Shown: positions 1 to 9,731, counted from the stretch's first letter. The stretch is 64,000 nt of DNA from Eggerthellaceae bacterium (GCA_009782615.1 WRIS01000003.1:89133-153132); one strand, 5' to 3'. Notes: generated by a model not told the origin, from the letters alone. Numbers and translations: made by a program.

Positions 1-369
1 AAGTGCCTTGGTCAATTCACCATCGCCCAAAACCTTCACCAACGCGTCAGAGCGTTTGATGATGCCTTTTGCCTTAAGGCTTACTCCGTCAACGGTCGCC
101 CCTGCCTCGAAGTTTTCTTCGAGCCGCCCAACATTGACCGGTACATACTCTACGTGATTGATGTTGCGAAAGCCAGGTAGCTTTGGCAAACGACGTGCAA
201 GCGGGGTCTGACCGCCCTCAAAACCAGCACCTTTGCCGCCTCCTGCACGAGACTTTTGGCCGTTGTAACCACGACCCGCAGTCTTTCCCGTACCCGAACC
301 TGGGCCGCGTCCCACACGCTTACGATTGCGCGTTGACCCTTCGGCGGGTGTCAAATCTTTTAGTTCCAT
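1..369 (-). CDS. rplO: 50S ribosomal protein L15, 3' end outside the window
   Basis: L15 binds 23S rRNA late in large-subunit assembly. The first 123 codons are present. The N-terminus starts MELKDLTPAEGS and continues into the basic Gly-rich stretch (GRGPGSGTGKTAGRG) typical of L15. The gene runs off the left edge, so about 25 C-terminal residues are missing. It is the most distal spc-operon gene visible, 88 bp after rpmD. The start is the ATG at 369 with an AAGGAG-type site upstream. Confidence 0.95.
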   Translation of the reverse strand, partial: MELKDLTPAEGSTRNRKRVGRGPGSGTGKTAGRGYNGQKSRAGGGKGAGFEGGQTPLARRLPKLPGFRNINHVEYVPVNVGRLEENFEAGATVDGVSLKAKGIIKRSDALVKVLGDGELTKAL

Positions 370-392
370 CGTATGGATCTCCTTTTCGCTTT

Positions 393-431
393 AACGGGGC
401 TCGCCCCCGTGCCGACAGCTCGCCGTCGGCA
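393..431 (-). other. double hairpin between rpmD and rplO
   Basis: Two adjacent inverted repeats fill the rpmD-rplO gap: ACGGGG/CCCCGT (394-399 with 405-410) and GCCGAC/GTCGGC (411-416 with 425-430). There is no T-run, so it is more likely an RNA-stability or translation element than a terminator. Confidence 0.45.
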
Positions 432-457
432 AACTCTTGTCATTCTACCCTATCAAT

Positions 458-739
458 TTAGAGTTCTTCAACCTTTACCAAATGCTTGACCTTGAATATC
501 ATGCCGCGCACGCAGGGGTTGTCTACCTGATCTACGCTGCGCCCTATCTTGCCCAGTCCCAAAGCCTTCAAGGTCTTTCCTTGGTCTGACTTATATCCGA
601 TAGAACTTTTAACCTGGGTAACACGAAGCGTCTTTTTCGTATCAGCTTTTTTTGCTGCAGGCTTTTTTGCCGCAGGCTTAGCTGCTTCTGCGTTTTTCGC
701 TTGCGCTGTGCTTGTTTCTGCTTTTTTCGCTTCTGCCAT
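458..739 (-). CDS. rpmD: 50S ribosomal protein L30 with Lys/Ala-rich N-terminal extension
   Basis: L30 is a small 23S rRNA-binding protein, usually about 60 residues. Here the L30 fold ([20 protein letters not shown] to the end) occupies roughly residues 38-93. It is preceded by about 37 residues rich in Ala and Lys ([13 protein letters not shown]). The gene lies 2 bp after rpsE and is co-transcribed. No other in-frame ATG lies closer to the domain, so the extension seems genuinely encoded. It may add RNA-binding basic charge; that is inference. Confidence 0.9.
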   Translation of the reverse strand: MAEAKKAETSTAQAKNAEAAKPAAKKPAAKKADTKKTLRVTQVKSSIGYKSDQGKTLKALGLGKIGRSVDQVDNPCVRGMIFKVKHLVKVEEL

Positions 740-741
740 GA

Positions 742-1275
742 TTACTTCTTCTCCTTCCAGCCATAAATCTGCGCGACTGAGATACCACGGCGTTTTGCCA
801 CGTCTTCGGGGCTTTGCATGTTTTTCAAGCCTTCAGCAGCAGCTTTCACGATGTTCATTGCGTTGTTCGTCCCTAAAGACTTGGTCAACACGTCGGTCAC
901 GCCTGCAAGTTCCATGACGGCACGAACAGGACCACCAGCGATAACGCCAGTACCAGGCGTTGCTGGCTTCAGAAGAACGCGACCAGCACCAAAGGTACCC
1001 AAAATTTCATGAGGAAGGGTGCGAGCTTCAGTCAAAGGCACCGAGAACATGTTTTTCTTAGCGTCCTCAACACCCTTTTTGATGGCGATAGGCACTTCTT
1101 GGGATTTACCCATCCCTACGCCAACGCGACCGTTCCCATCCCCCACGACAACCAAAGCAGTCAGTGAGAAACGGCGTCCACCCTTAACAACCTTAGAGAC
1201 GCGGTTGATATACACCACGCGTTCCTGAAGTTCAGGAACTGTCGGCTGATTTTCTTGTTGTTGTTTGCGAGCCAT
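742..1275 (-). CDS. rpsE: 30S ribosomal protein S5
   Basis: S5 shapes the mRNA entry and decoding region of the small subunit. The 177-aa product has the N-terminal double-stranded-RNA-binding fold ([20 protein letters not shown], then [18 protein letters not shown]) and the C-terminal S5 fold with the [17 protein letters not shown] signature. Length is normal for the family. It sits between rplR and rpmD in the standard spc order. Confidence 0.97.
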   Translation of the reverse strand: MARKQQQENQPTVPELQERVVYINRVSKVVKGGRRFSLTALVVVGDGNGRVGVGMGKSQEVPIAIKKGVEDAKKNMFSVPLTEARTLPHEILGTFGAGRVLLKPATPGTGVIAGGPVRAVMELAGVTDVLTKSLGTNNAMNIVKAAAEGLKNMQSPEDVAKRRGISVAQIYGWKEKK

Positions 1276-1289
1276 ATACTAACCCTCTC

Positions 1290-1658
1290 CTAAAACTTCA
1301 GTCCGGCTTCGCGAGCACCTTCGGCGAGTGCCTTGATGCGTCCGTGGTACAAGTTGCCGCCACGGTCGAAGACTACTTCAGTAATACCAGAATCCTTTGC
1401 CTTTTTGCCAATCAGTTCGCCGAGTGCTGACGCGCCCTCAACAGTTGCGCCACTCTTCTTCTTCGCCTTGAATTCAGGTCCAAGTGTTGATACGGCACAA
1501 AGGGTCTTTCCTTCGACATCATCAATTACCTGAGCATAGAGGTTTGCGTTCGAGCGCGTGATGCACAGGCGCGGACGCTCGGACGTACCCGAAATCTTAC
1601 CGCGAACACGGGTATGACGACGGCGCAGTCCTGCTTGTTTTGCTTGAAGCTTTTTCAT
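1290..1658 (-). CDS. rplR: 50S ribosomal protein L18
   Basis: L18 carries 5S rRNA into the central protuberance. I chose the ATG at 1658 ([15 protein letters not shown]), giving 122 aa, the usual length, with AAGGGAAG just upstream. A longer reading frame adds eight atypical residues. The 5S-binding features include [16 protein letters not shown] and the C-terminal [26 protein letters not shown]. Confidence 0.96.
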   Translation of the reverse strand: MKKLQAKQAGLRRRHTRVRGKISGTSERPRLCITRSNANLYAQVIDDVEGKTLCAVSTLGPEFKAKKKSGATVEGASALGELIGKKAKDSGITEVVFDRGGNLYHGRIKALAEGAREAGLKF

Positions 1659-1694
1659 GCTACTTCCCTTCAATCCTTTCAATCAGTTATGCGC

Positions 1695-2237
1695 TTAGTC
1701 GGCCTTCGCAGCTTTACCAAGCTTGCGACGGACACGTTCGCCCTCATAGCGGATACCTTTGCCTTTGTAGGGTTCGGGTTTGCGCCATTTGCGGATATTA
1801 GCGGCTACCTGACCCACGTCTTCTTTGCTTGCCCCCGACACGATAATTTCGGTCTGGGTAGGCACTTCAAACGTGATTCCTTCAGGAGCCTTTACCGAGA
1901 CAGGATGTGAATACCCCAGTTGGAGTTCAAGATCGCGTCCCTTAAGTGCGGCACGATAGCCAACGCCGACAAGTTGGAGCTTTTTGGAAAAACCAGTAGA
2001 AACTCCCACTACCATGTTGTCGATAAGCGTGCGCGCAAGACCGTGGAAGCTTTTTGCTTCACGGCTGTCATCGGGGCGCTCAACGATAACGTGGTCGCCC
2101 TCTTGTTTGATGGTCAAAATACTTGGAAGCGTGCGGGACAATTCGCCTTTTGCACCCTTCACGCTGACCGTGGTTCCTTCGATTTTTACTTCAACACCGG
2201 CAGGAACCGGGATAGGTTGTTTGCCAATACGAGACAT
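1695..2237 (-). CDS. rplF: 50S ribosomal protein L6
   Basis: L6 lies near the factor-binding site of the large subunit. The start at 2237 ([15 protein letters not shown]) gives 180 aa, the family norm, with AGGAAGGG upstream. The C-terminal L6 signature is present ([19 protein letters not shown]). An in-frame extension to 2303 is rejected because it has no family similarity and overlaps the end of rpsH. Confidence 0.97.
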   Translation of the reverse strand: MSRIGKQPIPVPAGVEVKIEGTTVSVKGAKGELSRTLPSILTIKQEGDHVIVERPDDSREAKSFHGLARTLIDNMVVGVSTGFSKKLQLVGVGYRAALKGRDLELQLGYSHPVSVKAPEGITFEVPTQTEIIVSGASKEDVGQVAANIRKWRKPEPYKGKGIRYEGERVRRKLGKAAKAD

Positions 2238-2253
2238 TGCTACCCTTCCTTTC

Positions 2254-2652
2254 CTACCAAATATAAGCGATGACTTCGCCACCGATGCCAGCTTTGCGGG
2301 CATCGCGGTCGGTCATAACGCCGCGGCTTGTAGAGATAACAGCAGTACCAAGCCCTCCCAAAACACGGGGAAGCTCGTCTTTGCCAGCATAAATACGCAA
2401 ACCTGGCTTAGAGATACGCTTAAGACCGCGGATGGTCTTGTCTTTCTTTTCGCCATATTTCAGCGTGATTTCTAACACATCACGCGGGTCGCTTTTTTCA
2501 ATATCGAAACCTGCGATATAGCCCTCTTCTTGCATAATGCGGGCAATCTCGGTAAGTTTCTTGCTTGACGGCATACAAACCGTCTGCTTACCTGCAGAAT
2601 TAGCGTTACGCACCCGCGTAAGCATATCTGCAATAGGATCGTTCATACTCAT
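2254..2652 (-). CDS. rpsH: 30S ribosomal protein S8
   Basis: S8 is a primary 16S rRNA binder and, in bacteria studied, can repress its own operon. The start at 2652 ([17 protein letters not shown]) has AAGGAG 9 nt upstream and gives 132 aa, the expected size. The C-terminal S8 motif [20 protein letters not shown] is intact. Confidence 0.97.
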   Translation of the reverse strand: MSMNDPIADMLTRVRNANSAGKQTVCMPSSKKLTEIARIMQEEGYIAGFDIEKSDPRDVLEITLKYGEKKDKTIRGLKRISKPGLRIYAGKDELPRVLGGLGTAVISTSRGVMTDRDARKAGIGGEVIAYIW

Positions 2653-2761
2653 TGTTAGTTTCTCCTTTAGTCCATGATGAGCCGAAATATCTGGTTCGTT
2701 GGCGCCCTTAACACCTTCGCCTTGATCTACGGCACAAAGGCACTTCGTATCTTTGAGGTTT

Positions 2762-2947
2762 CTACCAAGAAGATTTCGAAATACCGGGTAGTTCGCCTCT
2801 GTTCGCGAGTTCACGAAGACAGACGCGACACAAGCCAAACTTGCGGTAGTACGCCCGAGGGCGACCACAGCGGGTACAGCGATTGTGCTGGCGCGTCGAA
2901 AACTTCGGTTCACGCTTTGCCTTGGCGATCATCGATTTCTTTGCCAT
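2762..2947 (-). CDS. rpsN: 30S ribosomal protein S14, zinc-binding (type Z)
   Basis: The 61-aa zinc form of S14 has two CxxC pairs (CTRCGRP and CRVCLREL) that hold Zn. This short form is common in Actinobacteria and Firmicutes. The paralog lacking the cysteines is not in this window. It lies between rplE and rpsH, as in the standard spc operon. Confidence 0.97.
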   Translation of the reverse strand: MAKKSMIAKAKREPKFSTRQHNRCTRCGRPRAYYRKFGLCRVCLRELANRGELPGISKSSW

Positions 2948-3001
2948 TCAATTCCTTCTTTCTTTTATAACCAACTTAGTGCAAGCACAAGTTTAGGTCG
3001 C

Positions 3002-3550
3002 TTAGTTATTCTTGAAGGGGAAGCCCAGCGCATCAAAGAGCGCCTTGGCTTCATCGTTGTTTTCAGTGGTGGTCACAAACGTGATGTCCATGCCACGGGT
3101 GCGGTCGATTTTGTCGTAGTCGACCTCAGGGAAAATCAGTTGCTCGGTAACACCGAAGGAATAGTTCCCCCGTCCGTCAAAACTCGTAAGCGGAATACCA
3201 CGGAAGTCGCGTACGCGAGGAAGAGCCGTTGCCAAAAGGCGGTCGAGAAATTCCCACATACGGTCGCCGCGCAAGGTAACCTTGGCACCAATTGCCATGC
3301 CAGTACGAATCTTAAAGCCCGCGATGGACTTCTTTGCACGGGTCACCATGGGTTGCTGTCCTGTTATCACGCGCAGGTCGTTGATTGCCGCATCGAGCAG
3401 CTTTGCGTCTGCTGAAGCAGCGCCCACGCCCATGTTGACGATAATCTTTTCCAGACGAGGAACCTTATTAACGTTGTCAAGCTCGAGCTGCTTTACCAGT
3501 GCAGGCACGATTTCTTTGTTGTACTTTTCCTTCAAGCGAGGAGTTGTCAT
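3002..3550 (-). CDS. rplE: 50S ribosomal protein L5
   Basis: L5 binds 5S rRNA and contacts the P-site tRNA. The product is 182 aa with the L5 signature [16 protein letters not shown] and the C-terminal [19 protein letters not shown]. Length is normal. The 126-bp gap up to rplX holds no gene but contains a short hairpin. Confidence 0.97.
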   Translation of the reverse strand: MTTPRLKEKYNKEIVPALVKQLELDNVNKVPRLEKIIVNMGVGAASADAKLLDAAINDLRVITGQQPMVTRAKKSIAGFKIRTGMAIGAKVTLRGDRMWEFLDRLLATALPRVRDFRGIPLTSFDGRGNYSFGVTEQLIFPEVDYDKIDRTRGMDITFVTTTENNDEAKALFDALGFPFKNN

Positions 3551-3676
3551 TTCTTACCTCTTTCGATGAATTAAACGCAGGATTTCTGACCCTGCGTCCC
3601 CCAAGTATTTCTTGAGGGTCATAACGGTCGGACATGAGCACGTGCTTCACCGACCGCACATACGGTTACTTACTAC

Positions 3677-4000
3677 TTACTTATCTATCGGTCTGTTGCA
3701 TTTCTTGCAAAAACGGATTTTTCTATTTTCTTCGTTGCGCTGTATAGAAATGCGCGTTGCTTCTTTACAGCTGGGACACACAAGTGCCACATTCGAAACA
3801 TGGATAGGAGCTTCTATCGTAGAAATTCCGCCCTGAGGGTTTTTCTGAGTGGGACGCAGCGCCTTTTTTACCACGTTTACCCGCTCGACAATAACACGCC
3901 CAGTTTCGGGGTATGCGCGTAAAACAGATGCTTCTTTACCTTTATCTTTACCAGCGAGTACTTTAACTTTGTCGCCTTTTTTGATGTTCATCTTAGCCAT
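3677..4000 (-). CDS. rplX: 50S ribosomal protein L24
   Basis: L24 initiates 50S assembly. The 107-aa product shows the KOW motif near the N-terminus (KKGDKVKVLAGKDKGKEASVL). It also has a C-terminal CPSC...CKKC zinc-ribbon-like pair seen in many Gram-positive L24 proteins. It follows rplN by 18 bp with a strong GGAGGTG site. Confidence 0.97.
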   Translation of the reverse strand: MAKMNIKKGDKVKVLAGKDKGKEASVLRAYPETGRVIVERVNVVKKALRPTQKNPQGGISTIEAPIHVSNVALVCPSCKEATRISIQRNEENRKIRFCKKCNRPIDK

Positions 4001-4018
4001 AAGTGCACACCTCCTTTT

Positions 4019-4387
4019 TTAGAGCGTTTCTGGTGCCAAAGACACTATTTTCATATACTTTTTGTCGCGCAGTTCGCGGGCAACCGGTCCAAAGATACGG
4101 GTACCACGGGGGGCACCGTTGGCATCAATGAGCACCACAGCGTTTTGGTCGAACTTGATATAACTACCATCAGCGCGTCGTATTTGCTTTTTCACGCGTA
4201 CGACAACACAACGAACGACATCGCCCTTTTTCACGTTCCCGTTGGGCATTGCTTCTTTCACGCTGCAGATGATGACATCGCCGAGACCGGCATAGCGGCG
4301 CTTCGAGCCTCCGAGAACCTTGATGCACTGCACCTTGCGAGCGCCGGAGTTGTCGGCCACTGCGAGCATGGTTTGCATCTGAATCAT
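4019..4387 (-). CDS. rplN: 50S ribosomal protein L14
   Basis: L14 forms an inter-subunit bridge. It is 122 aa, the invariant family length. It starts [19 protein letters not shown] and ends with [19 protein letters not shown], as expected. It sits between rpsQ and rplX. Confidence 0.98.
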   Translation of the reverse strand: MIQMQTMLAVADNSGARKVQCIKVLGGSKRRYAGLGDVIICSVKEAMPNGNVKKGDVVRCVVVRVKKQIRRADGSYIKFDQNAVVLIDANGAPRGTRIFGPVARELRDKKYMKIVSLAPETL

Positions 4388-4430
4388 TTGCTTAACCTGA
4401 CTTTCTCATTAACAATAGTTTACGAAGAAA

Positions 4431-4691
4431 CTATTTGGCCTTCTCAACGATTTTGACTAAACGCCAACGCTTCATCTTTGACAGCGGGCGCGTTTCCATG
4501 ATTTGGACGGTATCGCCAACACCAGCGGCATTTTCCTCATCATGGGCATGGAACTTCTTGGAGACGGTCATCATTTTGCCGTACACCGGATGGGGCTTAC
4601 GCTCCTTAGTTTGAACCACGCAGGTTTTCTCCCCCGCAGCGCTTACGACTACGCCTTGGCGGACCTTGCGAGAATTACGTTCATCACTCAT
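4431..4691 (-). CDS. rpsQ: 30S ribosomal protein S17
   Basis: S17 is a small OB-fold protein binding 16S rRNA. The product is 86 aa, with [19 protein letters not shown] and the family signature [21 protein letters not shown]. Position and length are standard. Confidence 0.97.
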   Translation of the reverse strand: MSDERNSRKVRQGVVVSAAGEKTCVVQTKERKPHPVYGKMMTVSKKFHAHDEENAAGVGDTVQIMETRPLSKMKRWRLVKIVEKAK

Positions 4692-4720
4692 GTAAATTCT
4701 TCCTTCCTTGATCTCGCCGC

Positions 4721-4915
4721 TTAAGCGCTCAGTTCACGGGCGCGCATCTCAGTTTGGATGCGTGCGATGTTCTTTTTTACCTGCTTCACACGAGCAGTAT
4801 TGTCCAGCTGGCTCGTTGCCATCTGGAAACGCAGATTGAAAAGCTCTGCGCGCGCTTCCTTCAACTTCACAACCAAATCATCGGCTGAAAGTTCGCGAAT
4901 CTCTGTGGACTTCAT
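4721..4915 (-). CDS. rpmC: 50S ribosomal protein L29
   Basis: L29 lines the polypeptide exit and contacts trigger factor and SRP. It is 64 aa with the motif [19 protein letters not shown]. It directly abuts rplP: its ATG at 4915 is next to the rplP stop at 4916-4918, suggesting translational coupling. Confidence 0.97.
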   Translation of the reverse strand: MKSTEIRELSADDLVVKLKEARAELFNLRFQMATSQLDNTARVKQVKKNIARIQTEMRARELSA

Positions 4916-5338
4916 TTATGCCTGTCCTTCCGTCTGTCGCGTAACAATCTTGCACTTGTTGGGCAATTTGTTGATAGCAAGACGCAAGGCTTCGCGTGCG
5001 GTCTCGTCATCAACGCCGTCTATCTCGAACATGATGCGCCCAGGCTTTACAACCGCTACCCAACCTTCAGGGCTACCCTTACCAGAACCCATGCGCGTTT
5101 CAGCCGGTTTCTTGGTGATTGGCTTGTCGGGGAATATGGTAATCCACACCTTGCCACCACGCTTCATATGACGAGTCATTGCGATACGAGCTGCCTCAAT
5201 TTGGCGGTTCGTAATCCATGCGGCTTCCTGGGCTTGAATGCCATAGGAGCCGTTGTTAAGCTGCGTGCCCCCTTTTGCTTTGCCCTTCATGGAGCCACGC
5301 TGCACCTTGCGGTGCCTTACACGTTTTGGAGTAAGCAT
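4916..5338 (-). CDS. rplP: 50S ribosomal protein L16
   Basis: L16 organises the A-site region of the 50S subunit. The 140-aa product starts [20 protein letters not shown] and includes the [19 protein letters not shown] signature. It abuts rpsC with no gap. Confidence 0.98.
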   Translation of the reverse strand: MLTPKRVRHRKVQRGSMKGKAKGGTQLNNGSYGIQAQEAAWITNRQIEAARIAMTRHMKRGGKVWITIFPDKPITKKPAETRMGSGKGSPEGWVAVVKPGRIMFEIDGVDDETAREALRLAINKLPNKCKIVTRQTEGQA

Positions 5339-6043
5339 TTACTTTGCCCCCCTCTCGTTTCTTCGAGGTCGGCTGGGACGGGAGCTTCCTTCGAGTGCCG
5401 GCTGGGGAGCCTTTTGCCCAGGAAGCATTTCGCCGTGATAAACCCACACCTGCACCCCGATGGAGCCCATGGTGGTAGCAGCGGTGGCGAATCCGAAGTC
5501 GATTTTTGCGCGCAGGGTATGCAAGGGCACGCGCCCTTCACGATACCATTCGCGGCGGCTCATCTCGGCACCGCCGAGACGGCCTGAACACTGAATACGA
5601 ATGCCTTGTGCGCCGCTTTTGCGGGCGGATTGCACGGCTTTGCGCATTGCGCGACGGAAAGCGACACGACCCTCCAGCTGTTCGGCAACGCTTTGTGCAA
5701 TGAGCACGGCATCGAGTTCAGGACGCTTGATTTCGATAACTTCAACGGACACAGGTCCTGAAGCTATGGCATCAAGTTCTTTGCGCAGGGTGTCAATCTC
5801 GGCACCCTTCTTCCCGATGATGACACCAGGACGCGCGGTGGTGATAATGACTTTGACCTTGTCGCCAGCACGTTCGATTTCCACTTTGGAAACGGCTGCA
5901 CGGGAAAGATGCTTGTCGAGGAATTTACGGATTGCAAGGTCGTTTTCGAGGTTTTTCGCGTAGTCCTTGTCTGAATACCAGCGGCTACGCCACTCTTCGG
6001 TGATACCTAAACGGAATCCGGTGGGGTTAACTTTTTGACCCAT
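5339..6043 (-). CDS. rpsC: 30S ribosomal protein S3
   Basis: S3 lies at the mRNA entry tunnel and helps unwind mRNA. It is 234 aa with an N-terminal domain ([18 protein letters not shown]), a KH domain containing [13 protein letters not shown] (the GxxG loop), and the C-terminal S3 signature with [19 protein letters not shown]. The basic tail [16 protein letters not shown] is normal for high-GC Gram-positives. Confidence 0.97.
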   Translation of the reverse strand: MGQKVNPTGFRLGITEEWRSRWYSDKDYAKNLENDLAIRKFLDKHLSRAAVSKVEIERAGDKVKVIITTARPGVIIGKKGAEIDTLRKELDAIASGPVSVEVIEIKRPELDAVLIAQSVAEQLEGRVAFRRAMRKAVQSARKSGAQGIRIQCSGRLGGAEMSRREWYREGRVPLHTLRAKIDFGFATAATTMGSIGVQVWVYHGEMLPGQKAPQPALEGSSRPSRPRRNERGAK

Positions 6044-6049
6044 AGGGCT

Positions 6050-6391
6050 TTATGCCTCCTCTCGCGGTGCTACGATAATGGTGATGTGGCTCGTACGCTT
6101 GCGAATGCGCGCAGCAGAACCCTTTGCCCGAGGGCGAATACGCTTAAGCGTGGGGCCTTCGTCGGCGAAAGCGGTCTTGACCACCAAAGATTCAGGACGA
6201 ATGTGATGGTTGTGCTCGGCATTGGCGATTGCGGAATTCAAGGTCTTTTCAACCGTTTCAGCCACACCGCGATTGGTGAAACGCAAGATTTCACGTGCTG
6301 CGATAACATCTTTGCCGCGAATCTGGTCGATTACTATGCGGGCTTTGCGAGGAGAAACTCGCACAAAACGTGCTACTGCTTTAGCTTCCAT
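6050..6391 (-). CDS. rplV: 50S ribosomal protein L22
   Basis: L22 reaches into the exit tunnel and is a site of macrolide-resistance changes in other species. The 113-aa product contains [19 protein letters not shown] and the loop region ending [12 protein letters not shown]. Length is normal. Confidence 0.97.
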   Translation of the reverse strand: MEAKAVARFVRVSPRKARIVIDQIRGKDVIAAREILRFTNRGVAETVEKTLNSAIANAEHNHHIRPESLVVKTAFADEGPTLKRIRPRAKGSAARIRKRTSHITIIVAPREEA

Positions 6392-6403
6392 GATGCGCGC
6401 CTC

Positions 6404-6676
6404 CTATCGCTTGCCCTTGTCGGCGCTGTGGCTGCGGAAGGTACGCGTGGGTGCGAATTCTCCGAGCTTATGACCGACCATGGATTCGGTTACGTAAACG
6501 GGCACGTGCTTGCGACCATCATGAACGGCTATGGTGTGTCCCACCATTTCTGGAAAGATTGTGCTTGCACGAGACCAGGTCTTAATAACTTCCTTGTCAC
6601 CCGCATCATTCATCGCTTCAATGCGATCAAGAAGGCGCGGCTCAACGAAGGGACCTTTTTTCATACTTCTACTCAC
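6404..6676 (-). CDS. rpsS: 30S ribosomal protein S19
   Basis: S19 pairs with S13 in the head of the 30S subunit. It is 90 aa: [19 protein letters not shown], then the signature [31 protein letters not shown] (residues about 50-80). Order and length are canonical. Confidence 0.97.
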   Translation of the reverse strand: MSRSMKKGPFVEPRLLDRIEAMNDAGDKEVIKTWSRASTIFPEMVGHTIAVHDGRKHVPVYVTESMVGHKLGEFAPTRTFRSHSADKGKR

Positions 6677-6698
6677 TTATTGCTCCTTATCGTTTCCG

Positions 6699-7529
6699 CT
6701 ACTTCTTGCGACGGCGGATAATCAGACGGCTTGAAGCCTTCTTGGGATTGCGCGTGCGGTGGCCCTTCGTCGGAACACCCCACGGAGAAACAGGATGACG
6801 GCCAGCAGATTTGTTCTTACCTTCGCCACCACCATGAGGATGGTCAACGGGGTTCATAGCAGTACCACGCACGGTTGGGCGGATGCCCTTCCAGCGGTTG
6901 CGTCCTGCTTTACCAATCTTGATGTTAGCGTGTTCTGCGTTGCCAACTTCACCGATGGTTGCGCGGCAATCAATAAGCACGCGACGCATTTCGGAAGAGG
7001 GCATACGTAAAATGGCGTACTTGCCTTCTTTACCCATAAGCTGGATGCTCGTGCCCGCAGAGCGCGCAATAGCAGCACCGCGACCAGGTTGTAATTCAAC
7101 CGCGTGAACAACCGTACCAACAGGAATCGCCGAAAGCGGCAAAGCATTGCCAGGCTTGATGTCGGCATCGGCACCGCTCATCACTTTATCGCCGACACAA
7201 AGCCCCTTCGGGTGAAGGATGTAGCGCTTTTCGCCGTCTACATAGTGAAGCAGCGCAATACGCGCGCTGCGGTTCGGGTCGTATTCGATTGTGGCAACCT
7301 TGGCGGGAACCCCGTCTTTGTTGCGTTTGAAATCAATAATGCGGTAACGACGCTTTGCGCCGCCGCCTTGGTGACGCGTGGTGATGCGTCCGTTATTGTT
7401 GCGACCTGCCTTTTTCGGCAGAGGCGCCAACAGCGACTTTTCTGGCGTGCTTCGCGTGATTTCGGCAAAATCCGAAACCGTTTGAAAGCGCCTGCCAGGG
7501 CTTGTCGGCTTGTATTGTTTAACTCCCAT
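6699..7529 (-). CDS. rplB: 50S ribosomal protein L2
   Basis: L2 supports the peptidyl-transferase centre. The 276-aa product has the conserved C-terminal [12 protein letters not shown] loop and ends in basic IIRRRKK. It is the first r-protein gene visible in this operon. The usual upstream neighbours (rpsJ, rplC, rplD, rplW) are not found before it; a promoter sits about 190 bp upstream instead. Confidence 0.97.
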   Translation of the reverse strand: MGVKQYKPTSPGRRFQTVSDFAEITRSTPEKSLLAPLPKKAGRNNNGRITTRHQGGGAKRRYRIIDFKRNKDGVPAKVATIEYDPNRSARIALLHYVDGEKRYILHPKGLCVGDKVMSGADADIKPGNALPLSAIPVGTVVHAVELQPGRGAAIARSAGTSIQLMGKEGKYAILRMPSSEMRRVLIDCRATIGEVGNAEHANIKIGKAGRNRWKGIRPTVRGTAMNPVDHPHGGGEGKNKSAGRHPVSPWGVPTKGHRTRNPKKASSRLIIRRRKK

Positions 7530-7719
7530 TCCATTCCTTTCCTCAGGCTTTTGGTATACGCTATCTTGCTATTTGGAACCTGATGTTCTTTGCGCAACCA
7601 TATGCCTTTTTCAATGTTGGTCTCGATCACTGCCTCATACCCTTTGGGAGTTTGGGCATCTGCAATTCCGAGTTTCCACGCGCCCGGGTGTATCCATTCA
7701 ACCATAGACGCAAACGAAA

Positions 7720-7748
7720 ATTATAAACGCCCGGGGGCGTTGAAGCAA
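7720..7748 (-). promoter_or_regulatory. promoter of the rplB operon with palindromic spacer
   Basis: On the minus strand a -35 TTGCTT (7743-7748) and a -10 TATAAT (7720-7725) are separated by exactly 17 bp. The spacer contains the palindrome AACGCCCCCGGGCGTT. It would give a leader of about 180 nt before rplB. The palindrome may be an operator; no regulator is identified. Confidence 0.6.
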
Positions 7749-7817
7749 AGGAAAGTTTAGGAGCTGCTTTGGAAGGCACTCCCCTTCACAAAATCTTCAC
7801 GAATGAACTAACATGAA

Positions 7818-7959
7818 CGCGGTCACTGGCAAAGGGGTCGAAGTTCTCTCTGAACACTGTTTACTATTTTAATGCGCCTTCAGCAGTGAAGCGCACGAAG
7901 ATTCGCAGAATCTGAGTAGCGAAACGGGTGAACTGAGACCCCTTCGCCAGTGACCGCGA
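7818..7959. ncRNA. candidate structured RNA or small inverted-repeat element
   Basis: This lies in the roughly 415-bp gene-free gap 7706-8120. Arms at 7818-7838 and 7939-7959 pair at 20 of 21 positions (GCGGTCACTGGC with GCCAGTGACCGC at the tips). Pairing continues inward as AGTTC/GAACT after an opposed GA/GA step. Two inner hairpins are visible: GCGCCTTCA/TGAAGCGC at about 7873-7893, and AGATTC/GAATCT at about 7902-7916. A multi-branched RNA or a MITE-like element would both fit. No known RNA family was recognised. Confidence 0.4.
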
Positions 7960-7985
7960 GAGTGTCAACCTGCACATCAACGACT

Positions 7986-8020
7986 AGGTTGCTTCATCGC
8001 TGCGCGATTCGCAATGACGA
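7986..8020 (-). repeat. dispersed GTCATTGCGA-type repeat copy
   Basis: Read on the minus strand this is GTCATTGCGAATCGCGCAGC followed by GATGAAGCAACC. It is the short dispersed repeat form found between genes in many bacteria. A diverged copy lies at 23058-23101. Confidence 0.5.
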
Positions 8021-8120
8021 TTAGGGGGTCGTAAATCAAGGGCGAAGTCAGGAGCCGCCGCCTGAGTGATTTCGACCACGTGTCGATTGGTGCGGCGTTT
8101 TTTCGCTCGCAAAGACAAAG

Positions 8121-9230
8121 CTAGGGGCTTGCGGGAGTGGTGCCTGCTTCGGGTTTTTCCTCATCGGGTTTTGGCAATAATTCGGGAGGAGTAGCGGCAG
8201 AGGGCACAAAGATATAGACATATACTTGGCGTATCGTATCTGCCAGGTTGCCCGACGCATTTTCAGCAGTATAGTCATAGCGTAAAACAGCTGACCATTC
8301 ATGCTTGACTCCGTTTACCGTTTCGCTGCCCGAAAAGGAATAGATTTCCTTAAGAACCGTTTTGCCATCATCTTTATAGGTGGTATATTCCGCCTTGTCT
8401 TGCGGGAGCGTGAGGGAACCTTCCGCAACGGCAAGCCCTCCTTCGCTCAAGGTATGTTCAACGAGAAAATCTTTTGTCACCGCATCTGAAAAGCTGCTCG
8501 ACCCGTATCCAAGCGTGGTCACCGCAGCAGAATAGCCAACGCGGATAATGACGCCTGCACCATCAAGCCCCAGATAAACCGTGGGATTTCCCGAGCGCGT
8601 ATCCCCTGGTTCTTCGGTTAAGGATATTTTTACCTCGGTGGTGATGGGGTTTCCTTCTTCGGCGAAAGGAGACGAACTTACGACAATCGCGCCACGTCCA
8701 ATACGGGCAAGCGCTTCGGTTTCCTTAAGTCCGATAAGCTCGGTCAAAAGAGGAACTTCCGTCTTTTTCGTGGTAGCCGTTGTCGCGTCTTGAGGGTCGT
8801 CGCCTCCCGCTTTCAGCTCATTGACGTCAGTGGGAGTTTTTTGCTGCGCCTGTTGTTGGGCTTGTGTTTGGGCTTCTAAGAACAGCTGATAGGCGAAATA
8901 GCTTAAGGCACCAATAAGCACAATGAGCAAACCGATAACCACCAGTAAGGTGCGCTTTGTTTTGCGTGACCTTCGCTGCAGGGGTGAGAGGCGCTTTTCT
9001 TCGTCAGAGGCAGCAAGATTTGACGAGGGGGCAAATGCTTCATCTTCTTCTGAGGCGTCCTCAGAACTTGCGCCATCAGAGTCGACATCATCAATATCTA
9101 CGTCATCGGGATGTATTTCCCGAGGATGGGTTTCGTTTTCGTCGCCCCAGTCAACATCAATTTCTGCTGTCGGAATTTTTTCGTCCCGCGAAAGATTAGT
9201 TTTGTCGGTTCGTGCATGTTTTGGCATCAT
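8121..9230 (-). CDS. single-pass membrane protein, function unknown
   Basis: The 369-aa product has an acidic, Asp/Glu/Ser-rich cytoplasmic N-terminus (about residues 1-85), a basic stop (RRSRKTKRT) and one membrane helix (about 93-115, LLVVIGLLIVLIGALSYFAY). A Gln-rich linker and an extracytoplasmic region of about 230 residues follow, ending in a Pro/Glu-rich tail. The topology suggests an envelope protein with an N-in anchor. I do not recognise the outer domain. It shares its acidic-head and single-helix style with the next gene, but no sequence family. Confidence 0.75.
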   Translation of the reverse strand: MMPKHARTDKTNLSRDEKIPTAEIDVDWGDENETHPREIHPDDVDIDDVDSDGASSEDASEEDEAFAPSSNLAASDEEKRLSPLQRRSRKTKRTLLVVIGLLIVLIGALSYFAYQLFLEAQTQAQQQAQQKTPTDVNELKAGGDDPQDATTATTKKTEVPLLTELIGLKETEALARIGRGAIVVSSSPFAEEGNPITTEVKISLTEEPGDTRSGNPTVYLGLDGAGVIIRVGYSAAVTTLGYGSSSFSDAVTKDFLVEHTLSEGGLAVAEGSLTLPQDKAEYTTYKDDGKTVLKEIYSFSGSETVNGVKHEWSAVLRYDYTAENASGNLADTIRQVYVYIFVPSAATPPELLPKPDEEKPEAGTTPASP

Positions 9231-9299
9231 TTAAACCTTCCTGGTGTCTGTGAAAGCACACGGATTCGTGGTGGTGCTCCGAAGAGTACTACGTTCATT

Positions 9300-9677
9300 T
9301 TAGCGCATTAAGAGGTTATAAAGAAGGAACCCGACAATAAAGAGAATTGCTGCGGCAATAACCGCAATACGGGTTTTGGGCAAAGGCCCTATTTCTTTGA
9401 GGTCGTCAAGAGTCGTTTCCGCGTAGGTTTCATGCGGTTTACCTGATGGTTTGTCGAGCGAGTCTACTGTTTTTTGGTGGGTTTCAAGTGCGGGCTTTTC
9501 CGCAGAGAAATCACCGTTGATTTCAACCGAAGTTCCTTGGTTGGCGAATGTTTCTGCTTGCACTTCTCCTTGCGCTTCGCGAGATGCTTGCGTAATGCCT
9601 GCTTGAATGACGACTTCATCGTTATCGTCAGCATTCACCGTTATAATCGAATATCCCTCTTCGTTTTTCGCCGTCAT
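9300..9677 (-). CDS. tail-anchored membrane protein, function unknown
   Basis: The start at 9677 (MTAKNEEGYSIITV) is chosen for its AAGGGG site; a longer frame adds 14 residues. The 125-aa protein is acidic and hydrophilic until a single C-terminal helix (TRIAVIAAAILFIVGFLLYN, near residues 103-122), so it is probably tail-anchored with the bulk in the cytoplasm. No family recognised. Confidence 0.65.
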   Translation of the reverse strand: MTAKNEEGYSIITVNADDNDEVVIQAGITQASREAQGEVQAETFANQGTSVEINGDFSAEKPALETHQKTVDSLDKPSGKPHETYAETTLDDLKEIGPLPKTRIAVIAAAILFIVGFLLYNLLMR

Positions 9678-9731
9678 TGGACGCCCCTTTTTTATCACAC
9701 CCCTTGTGCTTAAGCGCATTATACGGGATGC

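Noticed and set aside
7238..7705. A minus-strand frame upstream of and overlapping rplB as rplW (L23)
   Set aside because: Its sequence does not resemble L23 and it overlaps rplB in another frame. No recognised function.
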